A stretch of 64,000 nucleotides of DNA from RBG-16-66-20 sp052386675 (GCA_052386675.1 JBQTJX010000063.1:1-64000), one strand, 5' to 3'; shown: positions 1 to 8,667, counted from the first letter of the stretch. Notes: generated from the letters alone by a model not told the origin. A program made the numbers and translations.

Positions 1-231
1 GAACAGCGCGGTGACCTTGAACGAATCGACGTAGTTGCCGTCCTTGAACAGGTTGGCGAAGTTCTGCAGGCCGACGAACTGGCTCTTCAGCCCGAAGGCG
101 TCCTGCAGCTGGAACGAGTACCAGACCGCCTGCGCCGCCGGCCAGAAGAAGAACACCAGCGTGATCGCGATCTGCGGGGCTACCAGCGCATAGGGCAGCC
201 ACGCAGATCGGAAGACGACCCGCTTTTCCAT
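1..231 (-). CDS. ugpA: sn-glycerol-3-phosphate ABC transporter permease UgpA (5' part; runs off the window)
   Basis: The first 77 residues of an inner-membrane ABC permease are present; the rest lies beyond base 1. The N-terminus begins MEKRVVFRSAWLPYALVAPQ and runs into a hydrophobic helix (about residues 12-34), followed by the YSFQ and GLQNFANLF stretches usual in UgpA/MalF-type permeases. The ATG at 231 is preceded on the minus strand by an AGGGG ribosome site. It follows ugpB by 57 bases that hold a hairpin, so UgpA is probably made at a lower level than the binding protein. Expected partners are UgpE and UgpC outside the window. The substrate is inferred from the neighbouring binding proteins. 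Confidence 0.88.
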   Translation of the reverse strand, partial: MEKRVVFRSAWLPYALVAPQIAITLVFFFWPAAQAVWYSFQLQDAFGLKSQFVGLQNFANLFKDGNYVDSFKVTALF

Positions 232-260
232 TGACCCCTAGAAACGAGCGACCGGGGGGT

Positions 261-286
261 ACGGGGGGAGATTCATCCTCCCCCGT
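261..286 (-). terminator. Hairpin between ugpB and ugpA (attenuating or mRNA-stabilising)
   Basis: An inverted repeat ACGGGGGGAG (261-270) / CTCCCCCGT (278-286) with one bulged G and a 7-base loop lies just after the ugpB stop in the direction of transcription. There is no U-tract, so it may slow exonucleases or partly terminate rather than fully stop transcription. The position after a binding-protein gene matches the second transporter operon at 7686. Confidence 0.45.
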
Positions 287-288
287 TC

Positions 289-1593
289 CTATTTATTGGC
301 TGCCTCGAACTGCCGCAAAATCTCGTTGGCACGCTTGACCGCATCATCCAGCGCCGCCTTCGCTTCCTTCTTGCCCGCGAAGACGTTTTCCAGCTCCTCC
401 TCGATCACCGTGCGCCCCTGCACGAAGTTGCCGAAGCGCAGGCCCTTGGAGTTGGCGGTAGGCGCCTTGTTGGTGAGCTGCTTCACCGCCAGCTCCGCGC
501 CCGGGTCCTTGTCGTAGAAGCCGGACTTCTTCGTCATGTCGTAGGCCGCCTGCGTGATCGGCACATAGCCGGTCTTGGTGTGCCAGGCCATCTGGACGTC
601 GGGCTGCGACAGGTAGGCCATGAACTTGGCCACGCCCTTGTACTCCTCGGGCTTCTTGCCGCCCATCACCCAGACCGAGGCGCCGCCAATGATCGAGTTC
701 TGCGGCGCGCCCTTGACGTCGTCGTGGTACGGGATGAAGTTGATCGACCAGTCGAACTTGGCCGCCTTGCGGATGCCGGCCTGCGCGCCGGTCGAGCCGC
801 TGAACATGGCGCACTCGCCGCTGGAGAACTTGGCGTCGCCCTGGTTGGTGCGTCCGGCGTAGGTGAACAGGCCCTTCTTTGACATGTCGGCGAGCATGCC
901 GATGTGGCGCACGTGCAGTGGTGAATTGATGCTGAACTGCGTATCGAGCCCGCCGAAACCGTTCTCCTTGGTGCCGATAGGCACGTTGTGCCAGGCGCTG
1001 AAGTTCTCGATGTGCATCCAGGAAGGCCAGCTGGTGGTGTAAGTGCACTGTTGCCCGGAGGCCTTGAGCTTCTCGGCCGCGGCCACCACTTCCTTCCAGG
1101 TCTTGGGCGCGTTGTTGGGGTCGAGGCCCGCCTTCTTGAACGCATCCTTGTTGATGTAGAACATCACCGTCGAGCTGTTGAAGGGGAACGACAGCATGTT
1201 GCCCTTCTGGTCGGTGTAATAGCCGGTCACCGTCGGCAGATAGGCCTTGGGCTCGAACTTCTCCTTGGCGTCGGTCATCACCTTGGCCACCGGCACGATG
1301 GCGCCCTTGGCGGCCATCATGGTGGCAGTGCCGACTTCGAACACCTGCAGAAGATGCGGCGCGCTGCCGGCGCGGAAGGCCGCGATCGCCGCGGTCATTG
1401 ACTCCGGGTAGGTACCCTTGAAGGTGGCGACGACCTTGTATTCCTTCTGGCTGGCGTTGAAGTTGCTGGCGACCTCGTTCAGCGCCTCGCCCAGCTCGAC
1501 GACCATCGAGTGCCACCACTGAATTGCGGTCTGCGCCTGCGCCTGGACGCTGAACGCACCCGCCAGCGCGGCAGCCACTAGCTTGATTCTCAT
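289..1593 (-). CDS. ugpB: sn-glycerol-3-phosphate-binding periplasmic protein UgpB (paralogue 1)
   Basis: A 434-residue solute-binding protein, close in length to E. coli UgpB. A signal peptide (about residues 1-20, ending AQAQ) is followed by IQWWHSM and the long UgpB blocks QVFEVGTATMMA, FNSSTVMFYINKDAFKKAG, ENFSAW and IIGGASVWVM. KGLRFGNFVQGR near the C-terminus covers the ligand-contacting arginine region. It binds glycerol-3-phosphate or its diesters in the periplasm and delivers them to UgpAE. The start at 1593 has a very strong AAAGGAGG ribosome site. It lies 73 bases downstream of a second UgpB-like gene on the same strand. Confidence 0.92.
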   Translation of the reverse strand: MRIKLVAAALAGAFSVQAQAQTAIQWWHSMVVELGEALNEVASNFNASQKEYKVVATFKGTYPESMTAAIAAFRAGSAPHLLQVFEVGTATMMAAKGAIVPVAKVMTDAKEKFEPKAYLPTVTGYYTDQKGNMLSFPFNSSTVMFYINKDAFKKAGLDPNNAPKTWKEVVAAAEKLKASGQQCTYTTSWPSWMHIENFSAWHNVPIGTKENGFGGLDTQFSINSPLHVRHIGMLADMSKKGLFTYAGRTNQGDAKFSSGECAMFSGSTGAQAGIRKAAKFDWSINFIPYHDDVKGAPQNSIIGGASVWVMGGKKPEEYKGVAKFMAYLSQPDVQMAWHTKTGYVPITQAAYDMTKKSGFYDKDPGAELAVKQLTNKAPTANSKGLRFGNFVQGRTVIEEELENVFAGKKEAKAALDDAVKRANEILRQFEAANK

Positions 1594-1666
1594 GGTTTCC
1601 CCCTCCTTTGGGATGTCATGTTTCTGTCATCCCGAGTATAGCCAAGGCCGATGAAACTTTTGCGAC

Positions 1667-3013
1667 TTATTTCTTCTTGCGCGGCACGCGGGCCGGCACC
1701 CCGGGCTCGGCCCCGGCGCGCTGCTGCCGCTCGAAGCTTCGCAACAGTGCATTGCCGCGCTCGGCGGCGTTGTCGAGCGCAAGCTTGGGCGGGCGGTCGC
1801 CGCTCCACACCGCCTCCAGCTCCTCCTCGAGAATGCCGCGGATCTGCTCGAAATTTCCCAGCCGGATGCCGCGCGACTCGCGCGTCGGGCTGCGCAGCAG
1901 CAACTGGTTGATGGCGATCTCGTGCCCGGGATTCGTGCCGTAGTAGCCGGCGTTCCGCGTCAGTTCGTAGGCGGCGCGCGTCACCGGAACGAAGCCGGTG
2001 CGCTGGTGCCACTCGGCGGCGATTTCGGCCCGGGCGAGGAACGCCAGGAACTTCGCCGCACCCTTGTAGCTGGCCGCTGGCCTGCCCGCCAGCACCCACA
2101 GGGCCGCGCCGCCGATCATGGTGTGGTGCGGCGCGCCCTTCACGTCGTCGTAGTGCGGCAGCTCCGCCACGCCGAACTCGAACTTCGCGTCGCGCCGCAG
2201 TTCGGCCATGCTCGCCGAAGACGCGGTCAGCATCGCGCACTCGCCCTTCTCGAAGCGGCGCTCGGCCTCCAGGCGCCGTCCGCTGTAGGTGAAATAGCCC
2301 GCTCGCGCCCAGGACGACAGGAACGAGACGTGGCGGATCATGAGGTGGGTATTGAAGATCAGCTTCGCGTCCAGCCCGCCCAGGCCGTTATCCTTCGTGG
2401 CGAAGTCCTGGTTGTGCCAGGTGCTCATGTTCTCGATGTGCACCCAGGCCGGCCAGGTGGTGGTGTAGGCGCACTCCAGGCCCGATTCCAGGATCGCGCC
2501 CATGAGCGGCGGCATCTCGTACCAGCTGCGCGGGAGCTTGTCCGGGTCCAGCTTCGCCTTGCGGAATGCGTCCTTGTTGAAGAACAGGATCGGCGTCGAG
2601 ACGTTGAACGGCAGCCCGAGCAGGCGGCCGGCGTCGTCCGAGAAGTAGCTCCCCACCGCCGGCAGGTAGCCCTTCGGGTCCACCTTCTCGCCCGCCTCGG
2701 CCAGCACCTGCCACACCGGGCGGTAGGCGCGCTTGGCCGCCATCAGGTGCGCGGTTCCAAGCTCGTAGACCTGCACCAGGTCCGGGCCGCTACCGGTCTC
2801 CTGCGCCTTCATCGCCTGGATCAGGCTCCTCTCGTAGCCGCCCTTGTGCTCGTCGACGACCCGGAAATCCTTCTGCGATTCATTGAAGCGCTGCACCAGC
2901 GACTGCAGCACCTCGCCCAGCGCGCCGCTCATGGAATGCCAAAGCCGGATCTCGGTCTGCGCCTGCGCACCAGCGGAAAATGCGAACAAGGCGAGGACGA
3001 GGAATCTGCGCAT
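1667..3013 (-). CDS. UgpB-like periplasmic binding protein (paralogue 2)
   Basis: A second UgpB-family protein of 448 residues. The signal peptide begins MRRFLVLALFAFSAGAQAQ and is followed by IRLWHSM, QVYELGTAHLMAA, FNVSTPILFFNKDAFRKA, ENMSTWHN and RGIRLGNFEQIR. All UgpB landmarks are present, but the spacing and residues differ clearly from the downstream copy, so this is an old duplication rather than a recent one. The ATG at 3013 is preferred over longer versions because it begins the signal peptide and has a TACAAT box 8 bases upstream. Only 25 bases separate it from the divergent amidase start. The two receptors may feed the same permease with different ligands; that is inference. Confidence 0.87.
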   Translation of the reverse strand: MRRFLVLALFAFSAGAQAQTEIRLWHSMSGALGEVLQSLVQRFNESQKDFRVVDEHKGGYERSLIQAMKAQETGSGPDLVQVYELGTAHLMAAKRAYRPVWQVLAEAGEKVDPKGYLPAVGSYFSDDAGRLLGLPFNVSTPILFFNKDAFRKAKLDPDKLPRSWYEMPPLMGAILESGLECAYTTTWPAWVHIENMSTWHNQDFATKDNGLGGLDAKLIFNTHLMIRHVSFLSSWARAGYFTYSGRRLEAERRFEKGECAMLTASSASMAELRRDAKFEFGVAELPHYDDVKGAPHHTMIGGAALWVLAGRPAASYKGAAKFLAFLARAEIAAEWHQRTGFVPVTRAAYELTRNAGYYGTNPGHEIAINQLLLRSPTRESRGIRLGNFEQIRGILEEELEAVWSGDRPPKLALDNAAERGNALLRSFERQQRAGAEPGVPARVPRKKK

Positions 3014-3021
3014 GGGGGCGC

Positions 3022-3027
3022 ATTGTA
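3022..3027 (-). promoter_or_regulatory. -10 box TACAAT for ugpB paralogue 2 (leaderless type)
   Basis: TACAAT on the minus strand, 8 bases before the ATG at 3013. No Shine-Dalgarno sequence lies between. It overlaps the opposite-facing TAAGAT box of the amidase gene, so the two promoters share bases. Confidence 0.5.
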
Positions 3028-3031
3028 AGAT
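3026..3031 (+). promoter_or_regulatory. -10 box TAAGAT for the amidase gene (leaderless type)
   Basis: TAAGAT lies 7 bases before the ATG at 3039, which places the expected transcription start at or next to the start codon. No recognisable -35 box is present, and the upstream sequence is coding sequence of the divergent gene. Confidence 0.5.
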
Positions 3032-3038
3032 GCCGTGC

Positions 3039-4433
3039 ATGAGCGCTCCGCACGATTTCACCGCGGCCGACGTTGCGGTGCAATATGCCGCCGGCGAACT
3101 GTCGCCGGTCGAGTACACGACAGCCTGCCTCGCCCGCATCGAGGCCTGCGAGCCGACGCTGAATGCGATGTACCGGGTGGATAGGGACGGCGCCCTCGTC
3201 GCGGCGCGCGCATCCGAGGCCCGCTGGCGTGCGAAGCAGCCGCTGTCGCAGCTGGACGGCGTGCCGGTCACGATCAAGGAAAACATCTACACGAAGGGCG
3301 ACCCCGCGCCCGTCGGCACGAAAGCGAATGACGACGCAGTGCCACAACCTGCGGATGCGCCGCCTGCGGCGCGCCTTCGCGAAGCCGGCTGCGTGATCCT
3401 CGGCAAGACCACCATGCCCGACTTCGGCATGCTGTCCTCGGGACTGTCGAGCATCCACGGCATCACGCGCAATCCGTGGAACACCGCGCGCAACACCTCC
3501 GGATCCAGCTCCGGCGCCGGCGCCGCCGCTGCCGCGGGCTACGCGCCGCTGCACCTGGGCACCGACATCGGCGGTTCGGTGCGCCTGCCGGCGACGCACT
3601 GCGGCATCTTCGCGCTCAAGCCGTCGCTGGGCCGCGTGCCGGTGTATCCGCCCTACATCGGCCGCGTCACCGGGCCGATGACGCGCGACGTGCGCGCCTC
3701 GGCCATGCTCATGAACCTGCTGTCGCGGCCGGACGCGCGCGACTTCATGGGCCTGCCGTTCCAGGACACGGACTACACGAAACTGGATGGGCTCGACCCG
3801 ACAAAGTTACGGATCGGCTTCCTGCCCGACATGGGCGCCGGCCTCGCGCCGCATCCGGAGATCGTCGCCGCGGCGAAAGCGGCGGCGAAGGCGCTCGAGG
3901 CCGCGGGCGCAGTGGTGGACGAAATGAAGCCCGTCATCACGCCGGAACTGCTCGACGGCATGTCGCGCTTCTTCGAGGCGCGCTCGTACAACGATTTTGT
4001 CGCCATGCCCCCGGCCAAGCAGGCAAAGGTGCTGCCGTTCATCGCCGAATGGTGCACCTGGCGGGCGAAGGATTTTTCGGGGCGGGACGTGATGGCCGCT
4101 TACGGTTCGTATGTCGCGCTGCGCGACGCGACCGTGTCCGGAACGGCGCCCTACGACTTCGTCATCTGCCCGACTTCGCCCATCCTGCCCTACGAAGCGC
4201 AACTGGCGGCGCCCGGGAACGATCCGCGCAACGCGCTTCCGCACATTGCTTTCACAGTACCCTTCAGCATGTCCGAGCAGCCTGCGGCGTCGTTGAACTG
4301 GACCTTCAGTACGGACGGACTGCCGGTTGGCGTGCAACTGGTCGGGCGGCGCTTCGACGACCTCGGGGTGCTGCGGCTTTCGGCCTGGCTGGAGAAGGCA
4401 CGGCCGGCGCAGAAGCCCTGGCCAATTCCCTGA
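3039..4433 (+). CDS. Amidase (amidase-signature family)
   Basis: A 464-residue amidase-signature hydrolase with the Ser-cisSer-Lys machinery: the lysine in VPVTIKENIY, the glycine/serine-rich block NTSGSSSGAGAAAAAG, and the nucleophile loop GTDIGGSVRLPA. These enzymes cleave carboxamides; the family includes GatA-like, aryl-acylamide and nicotinamide-type amidases, and the substrate cannot be read from sequence. No GatB or GatC partner is adjacent, so a stand-alone catabolic amidase is more likely than the tRNA amidotransferase subunit. The start at 3039 is chosen because longer versions run into the divergent ugpB paralogue. It sits between a ugp operon and a peptide-uptake locus, consistent with use of organic nitrogen. 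Confidence 0.88.
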   Translation: MSAPHDFTAADVAVQYAAGELSPVEYTTACLARIEACEPTLNAMYRVDRDGALVAARASEARWRAKQPLSQLDGVPVTIKENIYTKGDPAPVGTKANDDAVPQPADAPPAARLREAGCVILGKTTMPDFGMLSSGLSSIHGITRNPWNTARNTSGSSSGAGAAAAAGYAPLHLGTDIGGSVRLPATHCGIFALKPSLGRVPVYPPYIGRVTGPMTRDVRASAMLMNLLSRPDARDFMGLPFQDTDYTKLDGLDPTKLRIGFLPDMGAGLAPHPEIVAAAKAAAKALEAAGAVVDEMKPVITPELLDGMSRFFEARSYNDFVAMPPAKQAKVLPFIAEWCTWRAKDFSGRDVMAAYGSYVALRDATVSGTAPYDFVICPTSPILPYEAQLAAPGNDPRNALPHIAFTVPFSMSEQPAASLNWTFSTDGLPVGVQLVGRRFDDLGVLRLSAWLEKARPAQKPWPIP

Positions 4434-4437
4434 AGAA

Positions 4438-4457
4438 CAGGGTCAGACCACGATTTC
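4438..4457. repeat. Degenerate half copy of inverted-repeat family A
   Basis: ACAGGGTCAGACCACGATTT, beginning a few bases after the amidase stop, matches one arm of the long hairpins at 13444 and 39642 (which have AGGGACAGACCACGATTT). No matching second arm follows, so this looks like a decayed element. It again lies between convergent genes. Confidence 0.6.
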
Positions 4458-4497
4458 TTCCGCTTATCCCTCTGGCCCGCACCGCGGGCCGCCCCGA

Positions 4498-4517
4498 ATG
4501 TAACCGATCGGTTACAT
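4498..4517. repeat. Family B palindrome, copy 1 (20 bp)
   Basis: A perfect 20-bp palindrome with core TGTAACCGATCGGTTACA lies between the convergent amidase and M81 peptidase genes. The same 20 bp recurs at 41080-41099, and GC-rich flanks (CCCC..AATG on the left, GGCGCCCC..CTAC on the right) are partly shared. In both copies the right flank ends at the stop codon of the minus-strand gene. Confidence 0.85.
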
Positions 4518-4537
4518 CCCGCCCGCCCCGGCGCCCC

Positions 4538-6052
4538 CTACCCCCCGAACACCGGCCCCAGCGGCCGCAACCTCAACCCCTTCCTCAACCGCTTCCACGG
4601 AAACTCCGCCGGATCGGCCAGCGCCGGCCCGGGCGATTTCGCCACCAGCACCTCGCGCGCGATGGGCTCGAAGTCCGCGCGGAAGTGCACCGAGCTCTTC
4701 AGCACCATCATGCGTTCGCGCACCGGCTCCACGCCGACATGGCGGAACATTTCCTTGTCCGCGGCCTGGCACTTGCGCGACGCCAGCACCACGCGCACGC
4801 CGGGCGCAGCCTTGCTCCTGAGCAACGCCATGTTGCCCAAGGTCATGCGAAAGCCCTTGAACATCGGCCCGGTGCAGGTGAACTGGCCGTCGCCCAGGCG
4901 CTCCACGGTGAATTCGCCCGAGAACGGCGCATCGCCGACGATGCGCGACTTGCCGCCCAGCGAGAAACCCAGCGTCGCGCCCTGGCCCGCCTCATGCGCG
5001 CGTTTCGCGGACTCCGCGTCGATCAGCATTCCCAGCGTCGCCTCGGTGGCGCGCTGGCGCACCAGCGCCGCGAGCATGCCGGTGGTGTCGCCATTGCCTC
5101 CCGCGCCGGGGTTGTCCTGGGTATCCGCAATCACCACCGGCTTTCCCGGCTCACCGCGCGAGCGCGCGCGCTGCACCGCCTCGTCGGGCGAATGCAGCTC
5201 CATGGCGAAGTCCTTCTCGGCGTCGGCCACCGCGCCGCGCAGCTGCTCCACCGCCGCTGACACCTTCGCCGCGTCCGCGCCGTAGCCGAACACCGTCATG
5301 CCGCATTCGTCGAAATCGGCCATCGGGAAGCCGGGCATGAAGGTGAGCATCGCCCCGCTTGAGTGCTCGAGGCGCTCCAACAGTGCATAGAGGCCCTTGC
5401 AGGGCTCGATGAAGGAGCATTGGGACGGAAGGCCCGTGAGGAAGTCCAGCGTCGCATAGGCCTTGGCCGGCCGCGTCCCGGTCTTCAGCATGGTGTCGAG
5501 CAGGCGCGCGGCGCGCGCACCGGTGTCGGCCATGTCCACGTGCGGGTAGGTGCGGTAGCCCACCAGCGCGTCGGCCTGCGCCACCATGGCGCGCGTGATG
5601 TTGCCGTGCAGGTCAAGGCTCGCCACCAGGGGCACGCGCGCGCCGACCACCTCGCGCACGCGGCGCAGGATCTCGCCCTCGCCGTCCTCGAAGTCCTCCG
5701 ACACCATGGCGCCGTGCAGGTCGAGGTAGACGCCGTCCACTGGCGCGGCCGATTGCGCGGCCTTCAGGCGCGACACCATTTCGCCCAGGATGCGCTCGAA
5801 GGCTTCGCGGGTAACGTGGGCCGAAGGGCTTGCGGCCGCCCAGGCGGTCGCCACCAGCGTATGCCCTGCGGCGCGCAGCGCCTGGATGGCGCCCTGCGCC
5901 GGGATGTTGGCGCCCTCAAGCGCACCGAACATGGGCTCGCCGTACTGGACCCCGGGCCAACCACCCCCGGCCTCGAACTGGGGGTAGTCGGCCTTCGAGG
6001 GGGCGAAGGTGTTGGTCTCGTGCTGGAAGCCACCGATTGCGATGCGTGCCAT
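4538..6052 (-). CDS. M81 family metallopeptidase (MlrC/microcystinase C-like)
   Basis: A 504-residue member of the M81 family, whose founding member MlrC cleaves linearised microcystin to smaller peptides. Probable zinc ligands are Asp147 and His149 in SLDLHGN and His171 in TYPHVDMAD; their spacing fits the family. The N-terminal GGFQHETNTFAP and DLHGAMVSEDF blocks are also typical. No signal peptide is visible, so it probably acts in the cytoplasm on imported peptides. It is divergent, by 46 bases, from a peptide ABC transporter operon, which supports a role in uptake and breakdown of an unusual peptide. Most M81 proteins have no known natural substrate. Confidence 0.86.
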   Translation of the reverse strand: MARIAIGGFQHETNTFAPSKADYPQFEAGGGWPGVQYGEPMFGALEGANIPAQGAIQALRAAGHTLVATAWAAASPSAHVTREAFERILGEMVSRLKAAQSAAPVDGVYLDLHGAMVSEDFEDGEGEILRRVREVVGARVPLVASLDLHGNITRAMVAQADALVGYRTYPHVDMADTGARAARLLDTMLKTGTRPAKAYATLDFLTGLPSQCSFIEPCKGLYALLERLEHSSGAMLTFMPGFPMADFDECGMTVFGYGADAAKVSAAVEQLRGAVADAEKDFAMELHSPDEAVQRARSRGEPGKPVVIADTQDNPGAGGNGDTTGMLAALVRQRATEATLGMLIDAESAKRAHEAGQGATLGFSLGGKSRIVGDAPFSGEFTVERLGDGQFTCTGPMFKGFRMTLGNMALLRSKAAPGVRVVLASRKCQAADKEMFRHVGVEPVRERMMVLKSSVHFRADFEPIAREVLVAKSPGPALADPAEFPWKRLRKGLRLRPLGPVFGG

Positions 6053-6098
6053 GCCCTGCTACCCTCTTTTCAAGTTTGCTCACGCAGAGGATACCCCC

Positions 6099-7664
6099 AT
6101 GAAGCGCAAGATCGTCACCGCTGTTTTGCTCGCCGCGTTCGCCACCGCAGGCCTGGCCCAGGAGAAGGTGCTGCGCGTGGTGCCGCACTCGAACCTGTCC
6201 ATCCTCGACCCGATCTGGACCACGCAGTTCATGGCGCGCAACCACGGCTACATGATGTACGACACCCTGTTCGGCACCGACGACAAGAACCAGATCAAGC
6301 CGCAGATGGTCGACAAGTACACCGTCAGCGCGGACCAGCGCCTGTGGACCTTCGTCCTGCGCGACGGCCTGGAATTCCACGACGGCAAGCCGGTCACCGG
6401 CGAGGACGTCGCCGCCTCCATCGGGCGCTGGGGCAAGAAAGACGCCCTGGGCCAGAAGCTGATGACCTTCGTCGAGCGCATGGATTCGCCGGCACCGAAC
6501 ACCTTCCGCATGTTCCTCAAGGAACCCTGCGGCATCGTGCTCGAGGCGCTGGGCAAGCCCTCGTCCAACGTGCCTTTCATCATGCCCAAGCGCGTTGCGG
6601 ACACCTCGGCCGACAAGCAGATCGAGGAGCACGTCGGCTCGGGCCCCTACATCTTCCTCCGCGACCAGTTCAAGCCTGGGGACAAGGCGGTGTACGTCAA
6701 GAACCCGAAGTACAAGCCGCGCAACGACGCGCCCTCGGGCACCGCCGGCGGCAAGCACGTCTATGTCGACCGCGTCGAGTGGAACCTTGCGTTGCGCGAT
6801 GCGCAGGCGCAGACCAACGCCCTCATCAAGGGCGAGGTGGACGTGGTCGAGCGCCCCGCCTTCGAGACCTACGAGCAGTTGAAGAAGGCGTCCAACGTCG
6901 CCATCGTCAACAAGGACCCGACCGGGTTCCAGTACATGGGCCGCTTCAACCACCTGCACGCACCGTTCAACAACGTCAAGGTGCGCCAGGCGGCGCTGGC
7001 GGCGATGCAGCAGGAACCGTTCCTGCGCGCCCAGGTCGGGGTCAAGGAGTTCTACAAGTCCTGCGCCTCGATGTACACCTGCGGCACGCCCTACGGCAGC
7101 GCCAAGGGCAGCGACATCCAGTCCAAGTCCAACATGAAGAAGGCGCAGGAACTGCTGAAGGCCTCCGGATACGACGGCACGCCGGTGGTGATCCTCAAGC
7201 CCACCGACCTGGCCGCGATCCAGAAGCTGCCGGACGTGGCGGCGCAGCTGCTGCGCCAGGCCGGCTTCAAGGTCGACCTGCAGGCCATGGACTGGAACAC
7301 GGTCGTGTCGCGGCGCTCGAAGAAAGAGCCTCCGGCGCAGGGCGGCTGGAACATGTTCCTCACCGCATGGCTGGCGCCGGACATCTGGAATCCGCTCGCC
7401 AACGCGGCGCTGGGCGCCGCCGGGGAGAAGTCCTGGTTCGGCTGGCCCAACGACGCCGAAATCGAGAAATTGCGCGACCATTTCGCGCGCGAGCTCGATC
7501 CGGCGAAGAAAAAGGCCATCGCCGAGGCGATCCAGGTGCGCGCCTTCGAGGTCGCCACGCACGCGCCGCTGGGCGAGTACGTCAATCCGATCGCGACGCT
7601 GAAGAGCGTCACCGGCTGGGTCACCGGCTCGGGCGACGCGTACTGGAACCTGAAGAAGAACTGA
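6099..7664 (+). CDS. Peptide/nickel-type ABC transporter substrate-binding protein (family 5)
   Basis: A 521-residue periplasmic binding protein of the DppA/OppA (SBP_bac_5) class. The signal peptide MKRKIVTAVLLAAFATAGLA is followed by RVVPHSNLSILDPIWTT, the YDTLFGTDDKNQIKPQM block and YTVSADQRLWTFVLRDGLEFHDG, all standard for this family. The ATG at 6099 begins the signal peptide and has an AGAGGA ribosome site. It heads the transporter operon and is followed by a short perfect terminator hairpin, so it is probably expressed above the permease genes. Peptide or peptide-like cargo is inferred from the family and the divergent M81 peptidase. Confidence 0.88.
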   Translation: MKRKIVTAVLLAAFATAGLAQEKVLRVVPHSNLSILDPIWTTQFMARNHGYMMYDTLFGTDDKNQIKPQMVDKYTVSADQRLWTFVLRDGLEFHDGKPVTGEDVAASIGRWGKKDALGQKLMTFVERMDSPAPNTFRMFLKEPCGIVLEALGKPSSNVPFIMPKRVADTSADKQIEEHVGSGPYIFLRDQFKPGDKAVYVKNPKYKPRNDAPSGTAGGKHVYVDRVEWNLALRDAQAQTNALIKGEVDVVERPAFETYEQLKKASNVAIVNKDPTGFQYMGRFNHLHAPFNNVKVRQAALAAMQQEPFLRAQVGVKEFYKSCASMYTCGTPYGSAKGSDIQSKSNMKKAQELLKASGYDGTPVVILKPTDLAAIQKLPDVAAQLLRQAGFKVDLQAMDWNTVVSRRSKKEPPAQGGWNMFLTAWLAPDIWNPLANAALGAAGEKSWFGWPNDAEIEKLRDHFARELDPAKKKAIAEAIQVRAFEVATHAPLGEYVNPIATLKSVTGWVTGSGDAYWNLKKN

Positions 7665-7685
7665 GCTGACGCGATCCGGACAGGA

Positions 7686-7707
7686 GGGCCCCGCGAGGGG
7701 CCCTTTT
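7686..7707 (+). terminator. Rho-independent terminator/attenuator after the binding-protein gene
   Basis: A perfect 7-bp stem GGGCCCC / GGGGCCC (7686-7692 and 7697-7703) with a GCGA tetraloop is followed by TTTT. It lies between the binding protein and the first permease, where partial termination would set their expression ratio. Confidence 0.7.
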
Positions 7708-7714
7708 GCTTGAT

Positions 7715-8656
7715 ATGAGTGGATTCATCCTCCGCCGCCTGCTGTCGACGATCCCGGTGCTGCTGATCGTGGCGGTGCTGGTGTTCCTCATGCTGCGGCT
7801 CACGCCCGGCGACCCCGCGGCGATCATGGCGGGCGACGCCGCCACCACCGACCAGATCGCGACCATCCGGGCGAGCCTGGGACTCGACCGCCCGCTGCCG
7901 GTGCAATTCGCGATCTGGGCCGGCAACCTGCTGCAGGGGGACCTGGGCCAGTCCTACTTCTACAAGATGCAGGTGACGCAACTGATCGGCCAGCGCATAG
8001 AGCCCACGCTGTCGCTCGCGGCGCTGACCATCGCGATCGCGGTGCTGGTGGCCGTGCCGCTGGGGGTGGTCGCCGCCTGGCGTTTCGGCGGCTGGTTCGA
8101 CCGCGCGCTGATGGGCTTCTCGGTGATCGGCTTCTCGATGCCGGTGTTCGTGTTTGCCTACATCCTGATCTGGATCGTGTCGCTCAAGCTGGGCTGGTTG
8201 CCGGTGCAGGGCTACCAGCGGCTGGAGGCCGGGTTCTGGCCGTTCCTGCGCCACCTGATCCTGCCGTCCATCACGCTGTCGGTGATCTACATCGCGCTCA
8301 TCGCAAGGGTGACGCGCGCTTCGGTGCTGGAGACGCTCGGGGAGGACTACATCCGCACCGCGCGCGCCAAGGGACTGCCGGAAGCGCGCGTGCTGGTGCG
8401 CCACGGCCTGGCCAACGCTGCGGTGCCGATCGTCACGGTGATCGGCATCGGCATCGCGCTGCTCATCGGCGGCGTGGTGGTGACCGAGTCGGTGTACGCC
8501 ATTCCCGGCCTGGGCCGGCTGACGGTGGACGCGGTACTGGCGCGCGACTTTCCCACCATCCAGGCGGTGATTCTGCTGTTCTCGTTCGCCTACGTCCTCA
8601 TCAATCTGCTGGTGGATCTGTCCTACGTGTTCCTCGACCCGCGGATCCGGTACTAG
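7715..8656 (+). CDS. ABC transporter permease (DppB/OppB-like)
   Basis: A 313-residue inner-membrane permease. It opens MSGFILRRLLSTIPVLLIVA, the standard amphipathic helix and first membrane segment of DppB, followed by FLMLRLTPGDPA. The coupling (EAA) loop reads EDYIRTARAKGLPEARVLVRH, and the last helices contain GLGRLTVDAVLARDFPTIQ. I use the ATG at 7715; a TTG three codons upstream is also in frame. Together with the next gene it forms the membrane channel for the 6099 binding protein. Confidence 0.9.
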   Translation: MSGFILRRLLSTIPVLLIVAVLVFLMLRLTPGDPAAIMAGDAATTDQIATIRASLGLDRPLPVQFAIWAGNLLQGDLGQSYFYKMQVTQLIGQRIEPTLSLAALTIAIAVLVAVPLGVVAAWRFGGWFDRALMGFSVIGFSMPVFVFAYILIWIVSLKLGWLPVQGYQRLEAGFWPFLRHLILPSITLSVIYIALIARVTRASVLETLGEDYIRTARAKGLPEARVLVRHGLANAAVPIVTVIGIGIALLIGGVVVTESVYAIPGLGRLTVDAVLARDFPTIQAVILLFSFAYVLINLLVDLSYVFLDPRIRY

Positions 8657-8667
8657 GCGCAAAGCAG

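Noticed and set aside
3039..4433. The amidase as GatA of the tRNA amidotransferase
   Set aside because: No gatB or gatC is adjacent, and the catabolic context fits a general amidase better; sequence alone does not fully exclude it.
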